From contig CANNEK010000001.1 in NCBI GenBank assembly GCA_947503625.1, positions 62,001-126,000 on the forward strand: a stretch of DNA of 64,000 nt, read 5' to 3'. Position numbers and translations under genes: made by a program. Below the pieces are notes generated by a model. It had not been told where the DNA came from, did not search any database, and saw only the letters and a list, made by a program, of their open reading frames with translations. Of the stretch, positions 18,719 through 28,111 are shown in pieces (positions within the stretch are counted from its first letter, which is position 1; each line of letters starts with the position of its first letter). This DNA comes from an uncultured Kordiimonas sp. (GTDB lineage: Bacteria; Pseudomonadota; Alphaproteobacteria; Sphingomonadales; Kordiimonadaceae).

Positions 18719-20107
18719 ATGGCTCTCGACATTCTAATTATTGACGATGAAGCAGATATCAGGGAACTGATAGCCGGCATTCTTGAAGACGAAGGTTACT
18801 CGGCGAGAACAGCCCATGACAGTGACAGTGGACTTGCTGAAATTGAGGCAAGGTTGCCAGCCTTGATGGTGCTGGATATCTGGTTACAGGGTAGCAAACT
18901 GGATGGACTGGAAATACTGGAGCTGGTGAAATCAAGGCACAAGGAATTGCCGGTCGTGGTTATTTCGGGGCACGGCAATATTGAAACCGCTGTTGCTGCA
19001 ATCAAGAAGGGCGCCTACGATTTTATCGAAAAGCCGTTTGAGGCTGATCAGCTTTTGCTGACCATTCAACGAGCGACAGAGGCCGAACACCTGCGTAGGG
19101 AGAATGAAGAGCTCAAGAAACGCTCTGCTTTTTCAGTTGATATTACGGGCAGGTCTGCCGCCATCAATACACTTCGTCAAAGTATCGAGAAGGTTGCGGC
19201 AACCAATAGCCGTATATTGATCCAGGGTGCGTCAGGTAGCGGCAAGGAAGTGGCTGCACGGCAAATTCATGTGCGGTCCAACAGATCAAACGGTTCCTTT
19301 GTTATCGTGAGTGCAGCCTCTATGGAGCCACACCGGATGGAGCAGGAACTGTTCGGTGTGGAACAAAATGGTGGTGTAGTAAAAACCGGCCTTTTCGAGC
19401 GCGCACATGGCGGTACGCTGTTTATTGATGAAGTGGCTGACATGCCACTCCCCACGCAAGGTAAAATACTGCGTGTTCTGACGGACCAGGCTTTTGAACG
19501 AGTTGGCGGCAACACAGGTGTTAAGGTTGATGTACGGGTGATTTCCGCGACCAGCAAAGACCTGGTGCAGGAAATATCGGAAGGCCGGTTTCGTGAAGAC
19601 CTGTACCACAGGCTAAATGTAGTTCCACTCGCAATGGCTTCTCTAAGCGAGAGACGGGAAGATATTCCAACACTTGCACAAGGGTTCCTGAATACGCTTG
19701 CAGAGGCCACCGGAAGATCTCAGTCAACACTGGGAGAAGACGCCATTGCGGCACTGCAGTCCTATGACTGGCCAGGCAACGTCCGGCAGCTCAAAAATAT
19801 TATGGAGCGTGTCGTCATCATGGGCCCTGAGGAACCCGGGGCCGAGATTACAGCAGACGACCTGCCTCAGGAAATCAAGATCGGCTCTGGAGATCTGATG
19901 CAATCAGGGGAGGGCAATACCATCATGACGACGCCTCTGAGAGAAGCAAGAGAAGCGTTTGAGCGTGAGTATCTGAAGGTTCAGATCAATCGTTTTAGTG
20001 GTAATATCTCCAGAACTGCGGCCTTTATAGGTATGGAACGCTCGGCGTTGCACCGCAAACTGAAGTCGCTGGGCTTGTCAGGAAACAAACCGGATACCGA
20101 GGCCTGA
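18719..20107 (+). CDS. ntrX: response regulator NtrX lacking the GAFTGA loop
   Basis: 462 residues from ATG 18719 (MALDILIIDDEAD); AAGGA lies about 11 nt before it. Receiver domain with Asp53 in VLDIWLQ, AAA+ domain with Walker A GASGSGKE (170-177), and a C-terminal Fis-like helix-turn-helix (SRTAAFIGMERSALHRKLK). Between ELFG and the HGGTLFIDE block, where NtrC has GAFTGA, this protein has VEQNGGVVKTGLFERA, four residues shorter. It therefore probably does not remodel sigma54 polymerase and acts as a conventional DNA-binding regulator; this is inferred from family knowledge. Follows ntrY. Confidence 0.95.
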   Translation: MALDILIIDDEADIRELIAGILEDEGYSARTAHDSDSGLAEIEARLPALMVLDIWLQGSKLDGLEILELVKSRHKELPVVVISGHGNIETAVAAIKKGAYDFIEKPFEADQLLLTIQRATEAEHLRRENEELKKRSAFSVDITGRSAAINTLRQSIEKVAATNSRILIQGASGSGKEVAARQIHVRSNRSNGSFVIVSAASMEPHRMEQELFGVEQNGGVVKTGLFERAHGGTLFIDEVADMPLPTQGKILRVLTDQAFERVGGNTGVKVDVRVISATSKDLVQEISEGRFREDLYHRLNVVPLAMASLSERREDIPTLAQGFLNTLAEATGRSQSTLGEDAIAALQSYDWPGNVRQLKNIMERVVIMGPEEPGAEITADDLPQEIKIGSGDLMQSGEGNTIMTTPLREAREAFEREYLKVQINRFSGNISRTAAFIGMERSALHRKLKSLGLSGNKPDTEA

Positions 20108-20185
20108 TGGCTTTCGGGGCAATGGCATCATGGTAACCAACGGTGTTAGTTTGCTGTTTTTTGAAAGAGATCGGATAGCACGCTT

Positions 20186-21562
20186 ATGAAAGTTATCGTG
20201 TGTGGGGCAGGGCAGGTCGGGTTTCACATCGCCAAGCATTTGGCGGACCAGCAGAATGATGTGGTTGTTATTGACCGATCGGTAAAACTGATCCGAAAAA
20301 TCAGCGAGAGCCTTGATGTGCAGGCGCTTGTGGGGCATGGCTCTGATCCGGACATGCTGGCGAAGGCGGGTGCCTCGGATGCAGACCTTCTCGTCGCGGT
20401 CACGCAGTCTGACGAGGTCAATATGATCGCCTGTCAGGTTGCTCATTCGCTGTTTAGTGTACCCACCAAAATTGCACGCATTCGAAATCAGGCTTACCTT
20501 AATTCAAACTGGCGCGATCTGTTTTCGAGAGACAATCTGCCGATAGATGTGATTATCTCGCCTGAACTGGAAGTTGCCGAGGCACTTGCGCGACGCCTTG
20601 AAGTACCCGGCGCCTTCAATATGGTCCCCTTTGCCGAAGGCAAGGTCCGGATGATTGGCCTCTTGCTTGAGGATGACTGTCCTGTCATCGACACGCCACT
20701 CAGACAATTATCGGAACTGTTTCCCAATCTCCAGACAACCGTCGTGGCTGTTGAACGCAACGGCAAACTTTTTGTGCCGCGCAGTGATGATCAGCTTCAG
20801 GCAGGCGATGCGATCATCATCGTAGTTGAAGCTTCCACGACCGAGCGCTCGATGGCCGTGTTTGGTCACGAAGAACAAAAAGCCCAGCGCATTGTCATTG
20901 TCGGCGGCGGCAATATCGGTCTTGCACTGGCGCAGTTGCTCGAGCAAAGCGAACGGCAGGCGAACCTCAAGATTATCGAAATCGACCCGGAACGCGCCAA
21001 GAAAATTGCAGAGAAACTTGAAACCACGGTTGTTATCAACGGGGATGCCCTGAACCGCGAGATTTTGCTTGAAGCCAACATTGCCCAGGTCGACACCATC
21101 GTTTCTGTCGCGGACGACGATGAAGTTAACATCCTGTCTGCGCTGCTGGCCAAACAACAAGGCGGAGCTTCAGCGATAACGCTGATGAACAATCCGATAT
21201 ACGGCAATCTTGTTGGTTCGCTGGGTATTGATGTTGCGCTTGACCCTCGGGAAACAACGGTATCTTCGATCGTTCGGCATGTGCGCCGCGGACGTATTCG
21301 CGACCTTTACAGCCTGTTTGACGGTCAGGCAGAGATCATCGAAGCCGAAGTTCTCGCGGGTTCGGAAGTAACACAGAAAACGATTGCGGAACTCAGACTA
21401 CACGGCGATGTCAAGTTTGGCATGATCATCCGGGAAGGAGAGACAATCGTTCCCGCTGCTGATACACAGCTGCAAAGTGGTGATCAGGTTGTTATTCTGG
21501 CCATGGCTCATGCGGTTAAAAAAATTGAACAATTGTTCTCGGCCCGCGCCGACCTGTTCTAG
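20186..21562 (+). CDS. trkA: Trk potassium uptake regulatory subunit TrkA
   Basis: Cytoplasmic NAD-binding gating subunit, 458 residues with two tandem RCK units. Nucleotide-binding glycine motifs are GAGQVGFHIAKHL near the N-terminus and GGGNIGLALAQLL in the second half; TrkA-C domains follow each (about 140-220 and 370-455). Downstream of ntrYX and 9 nt before trkH, a standard alphaproteobacterial order. Confidence 0.96.
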   Translation: MKVIVCGAGQVGFHIAKHLADQQNDVVVIDRSVKLIRKISESLDVQALVGHGSDPDMLAKAGASDADLLVAVTQSDEVNMIACQVAHSLFSVPTKIARIRNQAYLNSNWRDLFSRDNLPIDVIISPELEVAEALARRLEVPGAFNMVPFAEGKVRMIGLLLEDDCPVIDTPLRQLSELFPNLQTTVVAVERNGKLFVPRSDDQLQAGDAIIIVVEASTTERSMAVFGHEEQKAQRIVIVGGGNIGLALAQLLEQSERQANLKIIEIDPERAKKIAEKLETTVVINGDALNREILLEANIAQVDTIVSVADDDEVNILSALLAKQQGGASAITLMNNPIYGNLVGSLGIDVALDPRETTVSSIVRHVRRGRIRDLYSLFDGQAEIIEAEVLAGSEVTQKTIAELRLHGDVKFGMIIREGETIVPAADTQLQSGDQVVILAMAHAVKKIEQLFSARADLF

Positions 21563-21571
21563 GCAAACATT

Positions 21572-23014
21572 ATGTGGAAAAGCCGCTTATTCTATCTGAT
21601 CGGCTCCTGGATCCTGGTATTGTCAGGCTTGCAGCTCATTCCGCTTTTCTATGCCTTGGGAGTTGGCGAACTGAATGCAGCGAGCAGTTTTTTTGCTTCT
21701 ACATCGCTATCGCTTCTTCTAGGGGGAGCGCTGTTCCTGGGGTTTCGCTCAACAGAAAAGGTGCGAGTGCCCCGCCTTACAATTTTTCTGCCACTGGCTG
21801 GTGTTGTCAGTCTGGCGGTCATGGCGGGCCTGCCGCTTTTCTTTTTGTTCCCCGATGCTGGTTTCCTGCCCGCCCTTTATGACGGAATGTCGCAAATCAC
21901 CACCAATGGATCTTCCGCATACGAGGGGTCGATCGACGAGATAAGGTCTGTACTTTTATGGAGAGCACTCTCCAGCTGGACAGGCGGACTGATGGCGATT
22001 TCGTTCACCCTCTCGCTTCTGATGGCAATGAATAGCGGAGGACTACAGCTACATCGTTCTCCCTTACATTTTGGTGACAGGGAAAGCGGATATCAACGCT
22101 TGCGGGCCACAACGCGCGCTATTCTGCCAGTGTATGTTTTCGCCACACTTTTATGCTTTATTCTTCTGTGGTTGGCGGGCACACCGCGCTTCGATGCCTT
22201 TTTGCTCGCTTTGTCCGCCGTCAGCACAGCAGGTGTCGTTCCCGAAGCGATGGTTCAGGACCTGGGTGGGCTACCGCAATTTTTGCTGATGTTTTTCCTG
22301 CTTGTTGGCCTTTCGAACTGGGATTTTCACCACCTGCGAAGTCGCACCATGTCTTTTTGCTTCAGGCAAGATCGTGAGCTTCGGCTGAGCCTTGTGGTCA
22401 TTGCAGGTGCCTCATTACTGCTGTTCCTGTTAACCGAAACCAGTCTGGCAGATATCATGTCACTTATACTGGCTGCAACATCAGCTGTTGCCACATACGG
22501 GATCATGCCTTCCGAAGTTGCGGGTCTTGAAATCAGGGCGTATTTGCCGGTTGCCATTCTTCTGCTGATACTGACAGCGGTTGGCGGCGCTATTGCCAGC
22601 CCATCCGGCGGGTTGAAACAGATGCGGGCGATGCTTGTTTTCAGGCTTGGCCGCGCGGAAATTGACAGACTGGCGCATCCTCATGGTGTCCACACCGTTT
22701 TGTATGGTGACGCTGTGGCGGAAAAACGGGACGTTGACGCCATCTGGCTGTTGTTGGGATCGTTCGTTTTGATTACCGCACTTGGTGCCATTAGCCTCGC
22801 CATTCTGGGCATTCACTTTCAGGACGCCCTGACGCTTGCGGTCACAGCAATGACCCTTTCAGGTCCTCTCGCTGTCAGTGCCAGTCCCGGTTTTGCCGGC
22901 TATGGCAGCCTTGCTCAGGTCGACTATGCCATCCTCAGTTTTCTGATGCTGGTTGGCAGGGTGGAAGCACCTATCTTCATGGCAATCTTTGCAAAAGCGC
23001 TCTGGCGAGGCTAA
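21572..23014 (+). CDS. trkH: Trk potassium uptake channel subunit TrkH
   Basis: 480-residue integral membrane protein with about ten or more hydrophobic segments, including pore-loop-like stretches such as GMSQITTNGSSAYEGS and LSAVSTAGVVPEA. It forms the potassium-conducting pore gated by TrkA, encoded just upstream. Length agrees with the TrkH family. The stop is followed by 181 nt without a gene before hfq; no clear terminator was seen there. Confidence 0.94.
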   Translation: MWKSRLFYLIGSWILVLSGLQLIPLFYALGVGELNAASSFFASTSLSLLLGGALFLGFRSTEKVRVPRLTIFLPLAGVVSLAVMAGLPLFFLFPDAGFLPALYDGMSQITTNGSSAYEGSIDEIRSVLLWRALSSWTGGLMAISFTLSLLMAMNSGGLQLHRSPLHFGDRESGYQRLRATTRAILPVYVFATLLCFILLWLAGTPRFDAFLLALSAVSTAGVVPEAMVQDLGGLPQFLLMFFLLVGLSNWDFHHLRSRTMSFCFRQDRELRLSLVVIAGASLLLFLLTETSLADIMSLILAATSAVATYGIMPSEVAGLEIRAYLPVAILLLILTAVGGAIASPSGGLKQMRAMLVFRLGRAEIDRLAHPHGVHTVLYGDAVAEKRDVDAIWLLLGSFVLITALGAISLAILGIHFQDALTLAVTAMTLSGPLAVSASPGFAGYGSLAQVDYAILSFLMLVGRVEAPIFMAIFAKALWRG

Positions 23015-23195
23015 ACGCCTCATATTGCGGTTGATATTCACCAAAAGCCTGTTGACCGATCCCGACTTCGTCTGACATATAGGAAACACGAGTGGGTAAC
23101 GACAGCAGCGCCGGTAAGAAACGGCAAACGCTTCGGTGGACTTTCCCGTTCACTGGCGATTAAAGCGATAATAGCAAACAAGAAAAAAGCGGACC

Positions 23196-23444
23196 ATGTC
23201 AGATAAAAATCAGAACCTTCAAGACGTTTTCCTTAATGCCGTCAGAAAAACCAAAACCCCCGTCACCGTCTTTCTGGTGAATGGTGTCAAACTTCAGGGC
23301 GTTATCACCTGGTTTGATAACTTTTGCGTATTGTTGCGCCGCGACGGCCATTCGCAACTTGTATACAAGCATGCGATATCAACTGTTATGCCTTCAGGCC
23401 CCGTTCAACTGTTCGAGCCAGAGAAAGAAGGCTTAGAGGACTAA
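23196..23444 (+). CDS. hfq: RNA chaperone Hfq
   Basis: 82-residue Sm-like protein that pairs small RNAs with mRNAs. The Sm1 region [20 protein letters not shown] and the Sm2 signature [11 protein letters not shown] are intact, with [19 protein letters not shown] between them. The C-terminal tail is short, as usual in Alphaproteobacteria. The stop codon is one nucleotide from the hflX start, forming the conserved hfq-hflX pair. Confidence 0.97.
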   Translation: MSDKNQNLQDVFLNAVRKTKTPVTVFLVNGVKLQGVITWFDNFCVLLRRDGHSQLVYKHAISTVMPSGPVQLFEPEKEGLED

Positions 23445-23445
23445 G

Positions 23446-24852
23446 TTGACAAACAAATCCGATCGCGGCCAAACCGTCGAGAATAGCCGTTCTTCTGAAA
23501 AAGGAGGAGGCTGGTCGACTGACGGCCTCGCTTATCTACAGAAACAAACTGTTCGCCAGCGTGTTTATGCAGTGCACCCCTTTGTGCGCGATATGGCACA
23601 CGATCCGCTTGTACGGTCGCCCGAGGCGCGCCTTGAGGAAGCGATGGGCCTTGCTGCTGCCATTGATGTAGAGCTGGTAGGGGGCGAAACCATTGCTCTG
23701 AGAACGGTAAAGCCGGCCACATACCTCGGGCGGGGCAAACTGGATGATTTGAAGGCTTATGCCAAAGCTGAAGAAATTGAACTGATTATTTTTGATTGTG
23801 AACTCAGCCCCATCCAGCAACGAAACCTTGAACGCGAGCTGAAAGTTAAAATTATTGACCGCACCGCACTTATTCTTGAGATTTTCGGAGATCGCGCCAG
23901 TACCAAGGAAGGCGAGTTACAGGTAGAGCTTGCACATCTGGTCTATCAACGAAGCCGTCTGGTTCGGTCCTGGACCCACCTTGAGCGCCAGCGAGGTGGT
24001 TCTGGCTTCATGGGTGGCCCGGGCGAAACACAGATCGAGGCTGACCGCCGGATCATCGCTGACCGGATCACCCGCATTCGGCGCCAACTGGAATCTGTTA
24101 CCCGCACGCGAACACTACACCGTGCACGACGCCAGAAAGCGCCATACCCGGTCGTCGCGCTTGTTGGATATACCAATGCCGGAAAGTCGACACTGTTCAA
24201 TCGCCTGACTGAAGCTGAAGTGCTGGCGGAAGATATGCTCTTTGCCACTCTTGATCCTACCATGCGGGCGATCACACTACCAAGTGGTCGCAAGATCATT
24301 ATGTCGGATACTGTTGGTTTCATTTCCGATCTGCCAACCACACTCGTTGCGGCGTTTCGCGCCACGCTTGAAGAAGTTCTCGAAGCCGATCTGGTAGTCC
24401 ATGTACGCGATGCGTCGCATCCCGATACGGACATCCAAAAAGCCGACGTTGAAAATGTCCTGGCAGAGCTTGGGGTTGATTTGACCTATGACCTTGATGC
24501 TGCCGACAATGCAACACCGGTAATAGAGGCCATGAACAAAAGCGATCTCATCCCTGATGATGAGCTGGCCGCTTTGGAAACAATTGGAAACAGGGCTGAA
24601 ACGTTCGTGCCACTTTCCGGGCTGACTGGGTCTGGCTGTGACCGGTTTATCGATATCCTCGATACTGCACTCAGCAGCAAAAATCAGGAGATCAAGCTTG
24701 TTGTTCCTTTTAGCGACGGTCAAACACCTGCATGGCTTCACGCCAACAGTAAAATCCTGGAAACCGATACCCGCAGCGAAGGTACCTTTTACCGTTTCAG
24801 TGTAGATCCCATTGCCTGGGGGAAGTTCAGCAAGGGAAAAGACTACGCCTGA
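23446..24852 (+). CDS. hflX: ribosome-associated GTPase HflX
   Basis: 468-residue GTPase that binds and rescues or splits ribosomes under stress. The N-terminal HflX domain carries ATYLGRGKLDDLK and the linker GGSGFMGGPGETQIEADRR. The G domain has G1 GYTNAGKST (241-249), DTVGFISDLP and MNKSDL. The start is TTG at 23446, one nucleotide after the hfq stop, with AGAGGA just upstream in hfq; translation is probably coupled to hfq. Confidence 0.95.
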   Translation: MTNKSDRGQTVENSRSSEKGGGWSTDGLAYLQKQTVRQRVYAVHPFVRDMAHDPLVRSPEARLEEAMGLAAAIDVELVGGETIALRTVKPATYLGRGKLDDLKAYAKAEEIELIIFDCELSPIQQRNLERELKVKIIDRTALILEIFGDRASTKEGELQVELAHLVYQRSRLVRSWTHLERQRGGSGFMGGPGETQIEADRRIIADRITRIRRQLESVTRTRTLHRARRQKAPYPVVALVGYTNAGKSTLFNRLTEAEVLAEDMLFATLDPTMRAITLPSGRKIIMSDTVGFISDLPTTLVAAFRATLEEVLEADLVVHVRDASHPDTDIQKADVENVLAELGVDLTYDLDAADNATPVIEAMNKSDLIPDDELAALETIGNRAETFVPLSGLTGSGCDRFIDILDTALSSKNQEIKLVVPFSDGQTPAWLHANSKILETDTRSEGTFYRFSVDPIAWGKFSKGKDYA

Positions 24853-24897
24853 AAGCACTGTATTGTATCCAAGAAAGATGATGGCGGAGAGTGAACT

Positions 24898-25398
24898 ATG
24901 GCTGCAACAAACAAAATGGAGCTACAAGCCATTACACAAAAAGAATTTGGGAAGTTAATCAAACTCATCGACTCGATTGATGAAAGGCTTGCTTTGAAAA
25001 AAGACGCGGAAGACACGTCTATAAAAGACGTTGTTGCACACCGTGCCCACTGGATTGATCTGTTTATAGGTTGGTATGTCGATGGACAGGCCGGAAGAAC
25101 CGTTTACTTTCCTGCCAAAGGCTACAAATGGAATGACCTCAAGCGTTACAATGCCGGTCTAAGAGCAAAACAGGTCGGCTTGAGTTGGGACAACGCGAAA
25201 AAAGCACTCCGGGAAAGCTATACAATCCTGTCCGATTTCATCGAAAATCATACTGACAACGAGCTATACGCAGGACCGATGAAAGGGGCGAATAACCAGT
25301 GGACACCGGGCAGGTGGGCGGAAGCAGCCGGTCCCAGCCACTTCAGGTCAGCCTCCAAATACATCAGACAAACACAAAAAAAACACAACGCAGGTTGA
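24898..25398 (+). CDS. ClbS/DfsB-family (DUF1706) protein
   Basis: 166-residue probable four-helix-bundle protein of the DinB-like superfamily. Recognisable features are SIKDVVAHRAHWIDLFIGWY and the C-terminal AEAAGPSHFRSASKYIRQ. ClbS protects colibactin producers by opening the toxin's cyclopropane, but most relatives lie outside such clusters and have no known role. No biosynthetic genes are nearby. A good ribosome binding site (GCGGAGAG) precedes the ATG. Convergent with mazG. Confidence 0.85.
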   Translation: MAATNKMELQAITQKEFGKLIKLIDSIDERLALKKDAEDTSIKDVVAHRAHWIDLFIGWYVDGQAGRTVYFPAKGYKWNDLKRYNAGLRAKQVGLSWDNAKKALRESYTILSDFIENHTDNELYAGPMKGANNQWTPGRWAEAAGPSHFRSASKYIRQTQKKHNAG

Positions 25399-25434
25399 AG
25401 CAATCGAAAATACTGGTTCGGTGGTTCTCTACTT

Positions 25435-26265
25435 TCAGGGTTTAAGCTGGCTTCGTTCTTTCCGTTCTTCGGCTTTTACGGTGTTCCACAAAGCATCCAT
25501 TTCCTGAAGAGATGACTGTTTTGGTGTTTTATCCATAGCTTTCAATCTGGACTCCACTCTCTTGAAACGTCTCTCAAATTTGGCATTGGCATCACGCAAT
25601 GCTTCTTCCGGGTCTATCTTCAAATGACGTGCAAGATTGACCATAACAAACATCAAATCTCCAAACTCTTCCTTAAGTCGGTTTTGCCCCTCGCCGTTCT
25701 GGTAAGCTTCGACCAACTCAGCACTCTCTTCCTGCATCTTGTCCAATACCTGAAGCGTTTCAGGCCAGTCAAAACCAACCCTTGCAGCGCGTTTTTGCAG
25801 CTTTACAGCTCGTAAAAGAGCAGGGAGCCCCACGGTAACGCCATCCAGAACCGATGGTTGTTTACCTTGCTCCGCCGCCTTTTCTGCTCGTTCCTGCTCT
25901 TTTTGCTGTTCCCATGCGGTGGTTTGCGCATCGGCATCCTCGACGGTTGCGCCAGCGAACACATGGGGGTGACGACGAACCATCTTTTCGCATATAGATG
26001 CGATAACGTCATCGAACATGAACTCACCGATCTCACTAGCGATCTGTGAATGAAAAACGGTTTGCAACAATAAATCACCAAGTTCGTCCCTCAGGGCTGG
26101 CATGTCACCTGCCCGAATCGCTTCATCAACTTCATAAGCCTCCTCAATGGTATAAGGTGCAATCGTTTCGAAGGTCTGCTCGATATCCCACGGACAGCCT
26201 GTATCAGGCGCCCGAAGCGCCTTCATGATGTCGAGGAGGTCGTTGATTGAATATTCTTGTTGCAT
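25435..26265 (-). CDS. mazG: nucleoside triphosphate pyrophosphohydrolase MazG
   Basis: 276 residues with two MazG domains. The first has RAPDTGCPWDIEQTFETIAP and the metal-binding EEAYEVDEAIRAGD and DELGDLLLQTVFH; the second has EESAELVEAYQNGE and EEFGDLMFVMVNLARHL. The enzyme hydrolyses NTPs and dNTPs to monophosphates and limits ppGpp-linked or mutagenic nucleotides. Divergent from the GDPD gene. Confidence 0.95.
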   Translation of the reverse strand: MQQEYSINDLLDIMKALRAPDTGCPWDIEQTFETIAPYTIEEAYEVDEAIRAGDMPALRDELGDLLLQTVFHSQIASEIGEFMFDDVIASICEKMVRRHPHVFAGATVEDADAQTTAWEQQKEQERAEKAAEQGKQPSVLDGVTVGLPALLRAVKLQKRAARVGFDWPETLQVLDKMQEESAELVEAYQNGEGQNRLKEEFGDLMFVMVNLARHLKIDPEEALRDANAKFERRFKRVESRLKAMDKTPKQSSLQEMDALWNTVKAEERKERSQLKP

Positions 26266-26350
26266 ATGTCACAGGCTCATTCACAAGGTGGGGAAATGGG
26301 TGTAACGCAGGATCAACAACAAGTGCCATGCCGTCAAGGAGACAAACGCA

Positions 26351-27298
26351 ATGCTCAAGACCTTTCTGACATTCTTGATAACTCTCGCTGTCTCGTTACC
26401 AGTGTGGGCGGAAGATGTTCCTCCGCCAGTTGACCCAACTGTAAGGCACTATCTCTCAATCCCCGAGAATGGGTTGGCCGCCTTCATGCGTAGGCCAAAA
26501 ATGGCAATACCAATGGTCAGCCATCACCGAGGTGGCCCAATGCCGGGTTTTCCTGAGAATTCGCTCGAGGCCATGGGCAATGCACTCGCGTATGGCTACG
26601 GCCTGATGGAGGTGGATGTAGCTCAGCTAAAAGACGGTACGCTGATATTGATGCATGATGACACCCTGGGCCGTACCACAACCGGGCGAGGGGCGCTTCG
26701 GCAGGTAACCTGGGAACAGGTTAAGGACCTGAATCTAAAAGATGAAAACGGCGTCATAACAAGTTTTAAAATTCCCAGGCTTGAGGATGTCCTGCGTTGG
26801 GCGGTTCACAAAACCATCCTGACGCTAGACATCAAACGCGGGGTAGACTTTGCGAAGGTCGCCGCGATGGTGCAGGCAACTGGCGCACAGGATTACACTG
26901 CCGGTATCTCGTATACAATGGAGCAAGCTGTTGCCTTCAACAGGCTTGCTCCAAAGATGCCGCTTTCGATAGGCTTGTATTCAATTGCAGACGTCAAAGC
27001 CCTTGATGAAACGGGTATTCCTGATGATCTCGTTATCGCCTGGACCGGCACGCGACTCCTGGACAGCGACTTTTACCAACTTCTCCACCAAAGAGGCTGG
27101 CGAACAATTGTTGGTACACTGGGCCAACGCGATAGGTCCATTGACGCTGAGATTCGTGACGGCCGCAGCGAATTAACCTATGCAGATATCGTGGCAAGAG
27201 GAGCCGACATTGTTGCAACCGATCGCTTCTGGGCGGTTCAGCGCGAGATTGCCAATCCAAATTTGTTTATTTTTACTCAACTAAAGTTGGCCAAATGA
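26351..27298 (+). CDS. exported glycerophosphodiester phosphodiesterase
   Basis: 315 residues with a cleavable signal peptide (cleavage likely after PVWA, residue 20). The GDPD catalytic features are present: HHRGGPMPGFPENS (HRG and the Glu ligand), MEVDVAQLKDG and LMHDDTLGRTTTG, then LTLDIKRG. It hydrolyses glycerophosphodiesters to glycerol 3-phosphate and an alcohol, here in the periplasm. Strong ribosome binding site (AAGGAGA). Followed on the same strand by a PAP2 phosphatase and a nucleotidyltransferase, suggesting a lipid-headgroup theme. Confidence 0.9.
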   Translation: MLKTFLTFLITLAVSLPVWAEDVPPPVDPTVRHYLSIPENGLAAFMRRPKMAIPMVSHHRGGPMPGFPENSLEAMGNALAYGYGLMEVDVAQLKDGTLILMHDDTLGRTTTGRGALRQVTWEQVKDLNLKDENGVITSFKIPRLEDVLRWAVHKTILTLDIKRGVDFAKVAAMVQATGAQDYTAGISYTMEQAVAFNRLAPKMPLSIGLYSIADVKALDETGIPDDLVIAWTGTRLLDSDFYQLLHQRGWRTIVGTLGQRDRSIDAEIRDGRSELTYADIVARGADIVATDRFWAVQREIANPNLFIFTQLKLAK

Positions 27299-27348
27299 CG
27301 TACAACGAGTAAAGTGCTGCTTGGGGGGGTAGGGAGAGTTGCGTCAAT

Positions 27349-27990
27349 ATGGCTTTTATTCGCTACCATAAATTTCTGTTCATGCTTGGCTCCTTGTTTG
27401 TGGGGCTGGCTGTCTTGGTTATGGCTGGGGCCACTGTTTCTATTGATGAATTCGGTGTCGTTGCGGTACGCGGAAACAACAGCGCAGAAGATCTTATTTC
27501 AGGTCTCATTTCCCGAATTACTCATTTGGGGGATTCTGTAACGCTCGGCATACTGGCCGTTGCGACGGTGGGCATACTATACTGGAAAAAAGAACGCGTT
27601 GCAGCGCACTGGTTTTTGCTGGCTGCTTCAGGTTCTTTTATTATTACTGCAATTGCCAAAAAGGCATTTGGGCGAGACCGGCCAGAGGTGGTGGAACAGT
27701 TTGTCAGTGCATCAAGCGCAAGCTTTCCGAGCGGGCATACACTTCGTTCAGCCGTCATATACGCGCTTCTCGCCTACCTGATCGCCCAAACAAGGCCCAA
27801 TAAGAATAACGGAATTATCTACGTTGTGGCAGCAACCGTAATACTCGTGAATGGCGCCAGTAGAATTTATCTTGGGGTTCATTGGCCAACAGATGTTCTG
27901 GGCGCGTGGATTATTGCGAGTTTCTGGCTTTTGCTGTGCAAAAACGGCTATGAAAAAAGCTGCGAAAAACGCGACGCAGCATTGAACTGA
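27349..27990 (+). CDS. PAP2-family membrane phosphatase
   Basis: 213-residue membrane protein with about five to six hydrophobic segments. The three acid-phosphatase signature motifs are visible: KKAFGRDRP (104-112), PSGHT (127-131) and SRIYLGVHWPTD (171-182, catalytic His178). Such enzymes dephosphorylate phosphatidic acid, undecaprenyl pyrophosphate or similar lipids at the outer face of the inner membrane; the substrate cannot be read from sequence. It is 50 nt after the GDPD gene. Confidence 0.92.
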   Translation: MAFIRYHKFLFMLGSLFVGLAVLVMAGATVSIDEFGVVAVRGNNSAEDLISGLISRITHLGDSVTLGILAVATVGILYWKKERVAAHWFLLAASGSFIITAIAKKAFGRDRPEVVEQFVSASSASFPSGHTLRSAVIYALLAYLIAQTRPNKNNGIIYVVAATVILVNGASRIYLGVHWPTDVLGAWIIASFWLLLCKNGYEKSCEKRDAALN

Positions 27991-28111
27991 GTAACACTGC
28001 AAGCCGTCGGCGATGCATTAATTGCGTTTTCCCTACCGTCAGGCTATTGAAGGTAACGAACAACCTGCGCTTTGCAGGGGATCAGGTGTTACGCGTACCA
28101 GGGACCACAGG

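Noticed and set aside
24898-25398. ClbS-like gene as evidence of a genotoxin or polyketide cluster
   Set aside because: No biosynthetic genes nearby; the family is widespread outside such clusters.
27321-27332. GGGGGGGTAGGG upstream of the PAP2 gene as another LAL half-site
   Set aside because: No partner half-site at 4 or 15 nt, and it is far from the LAL locus.
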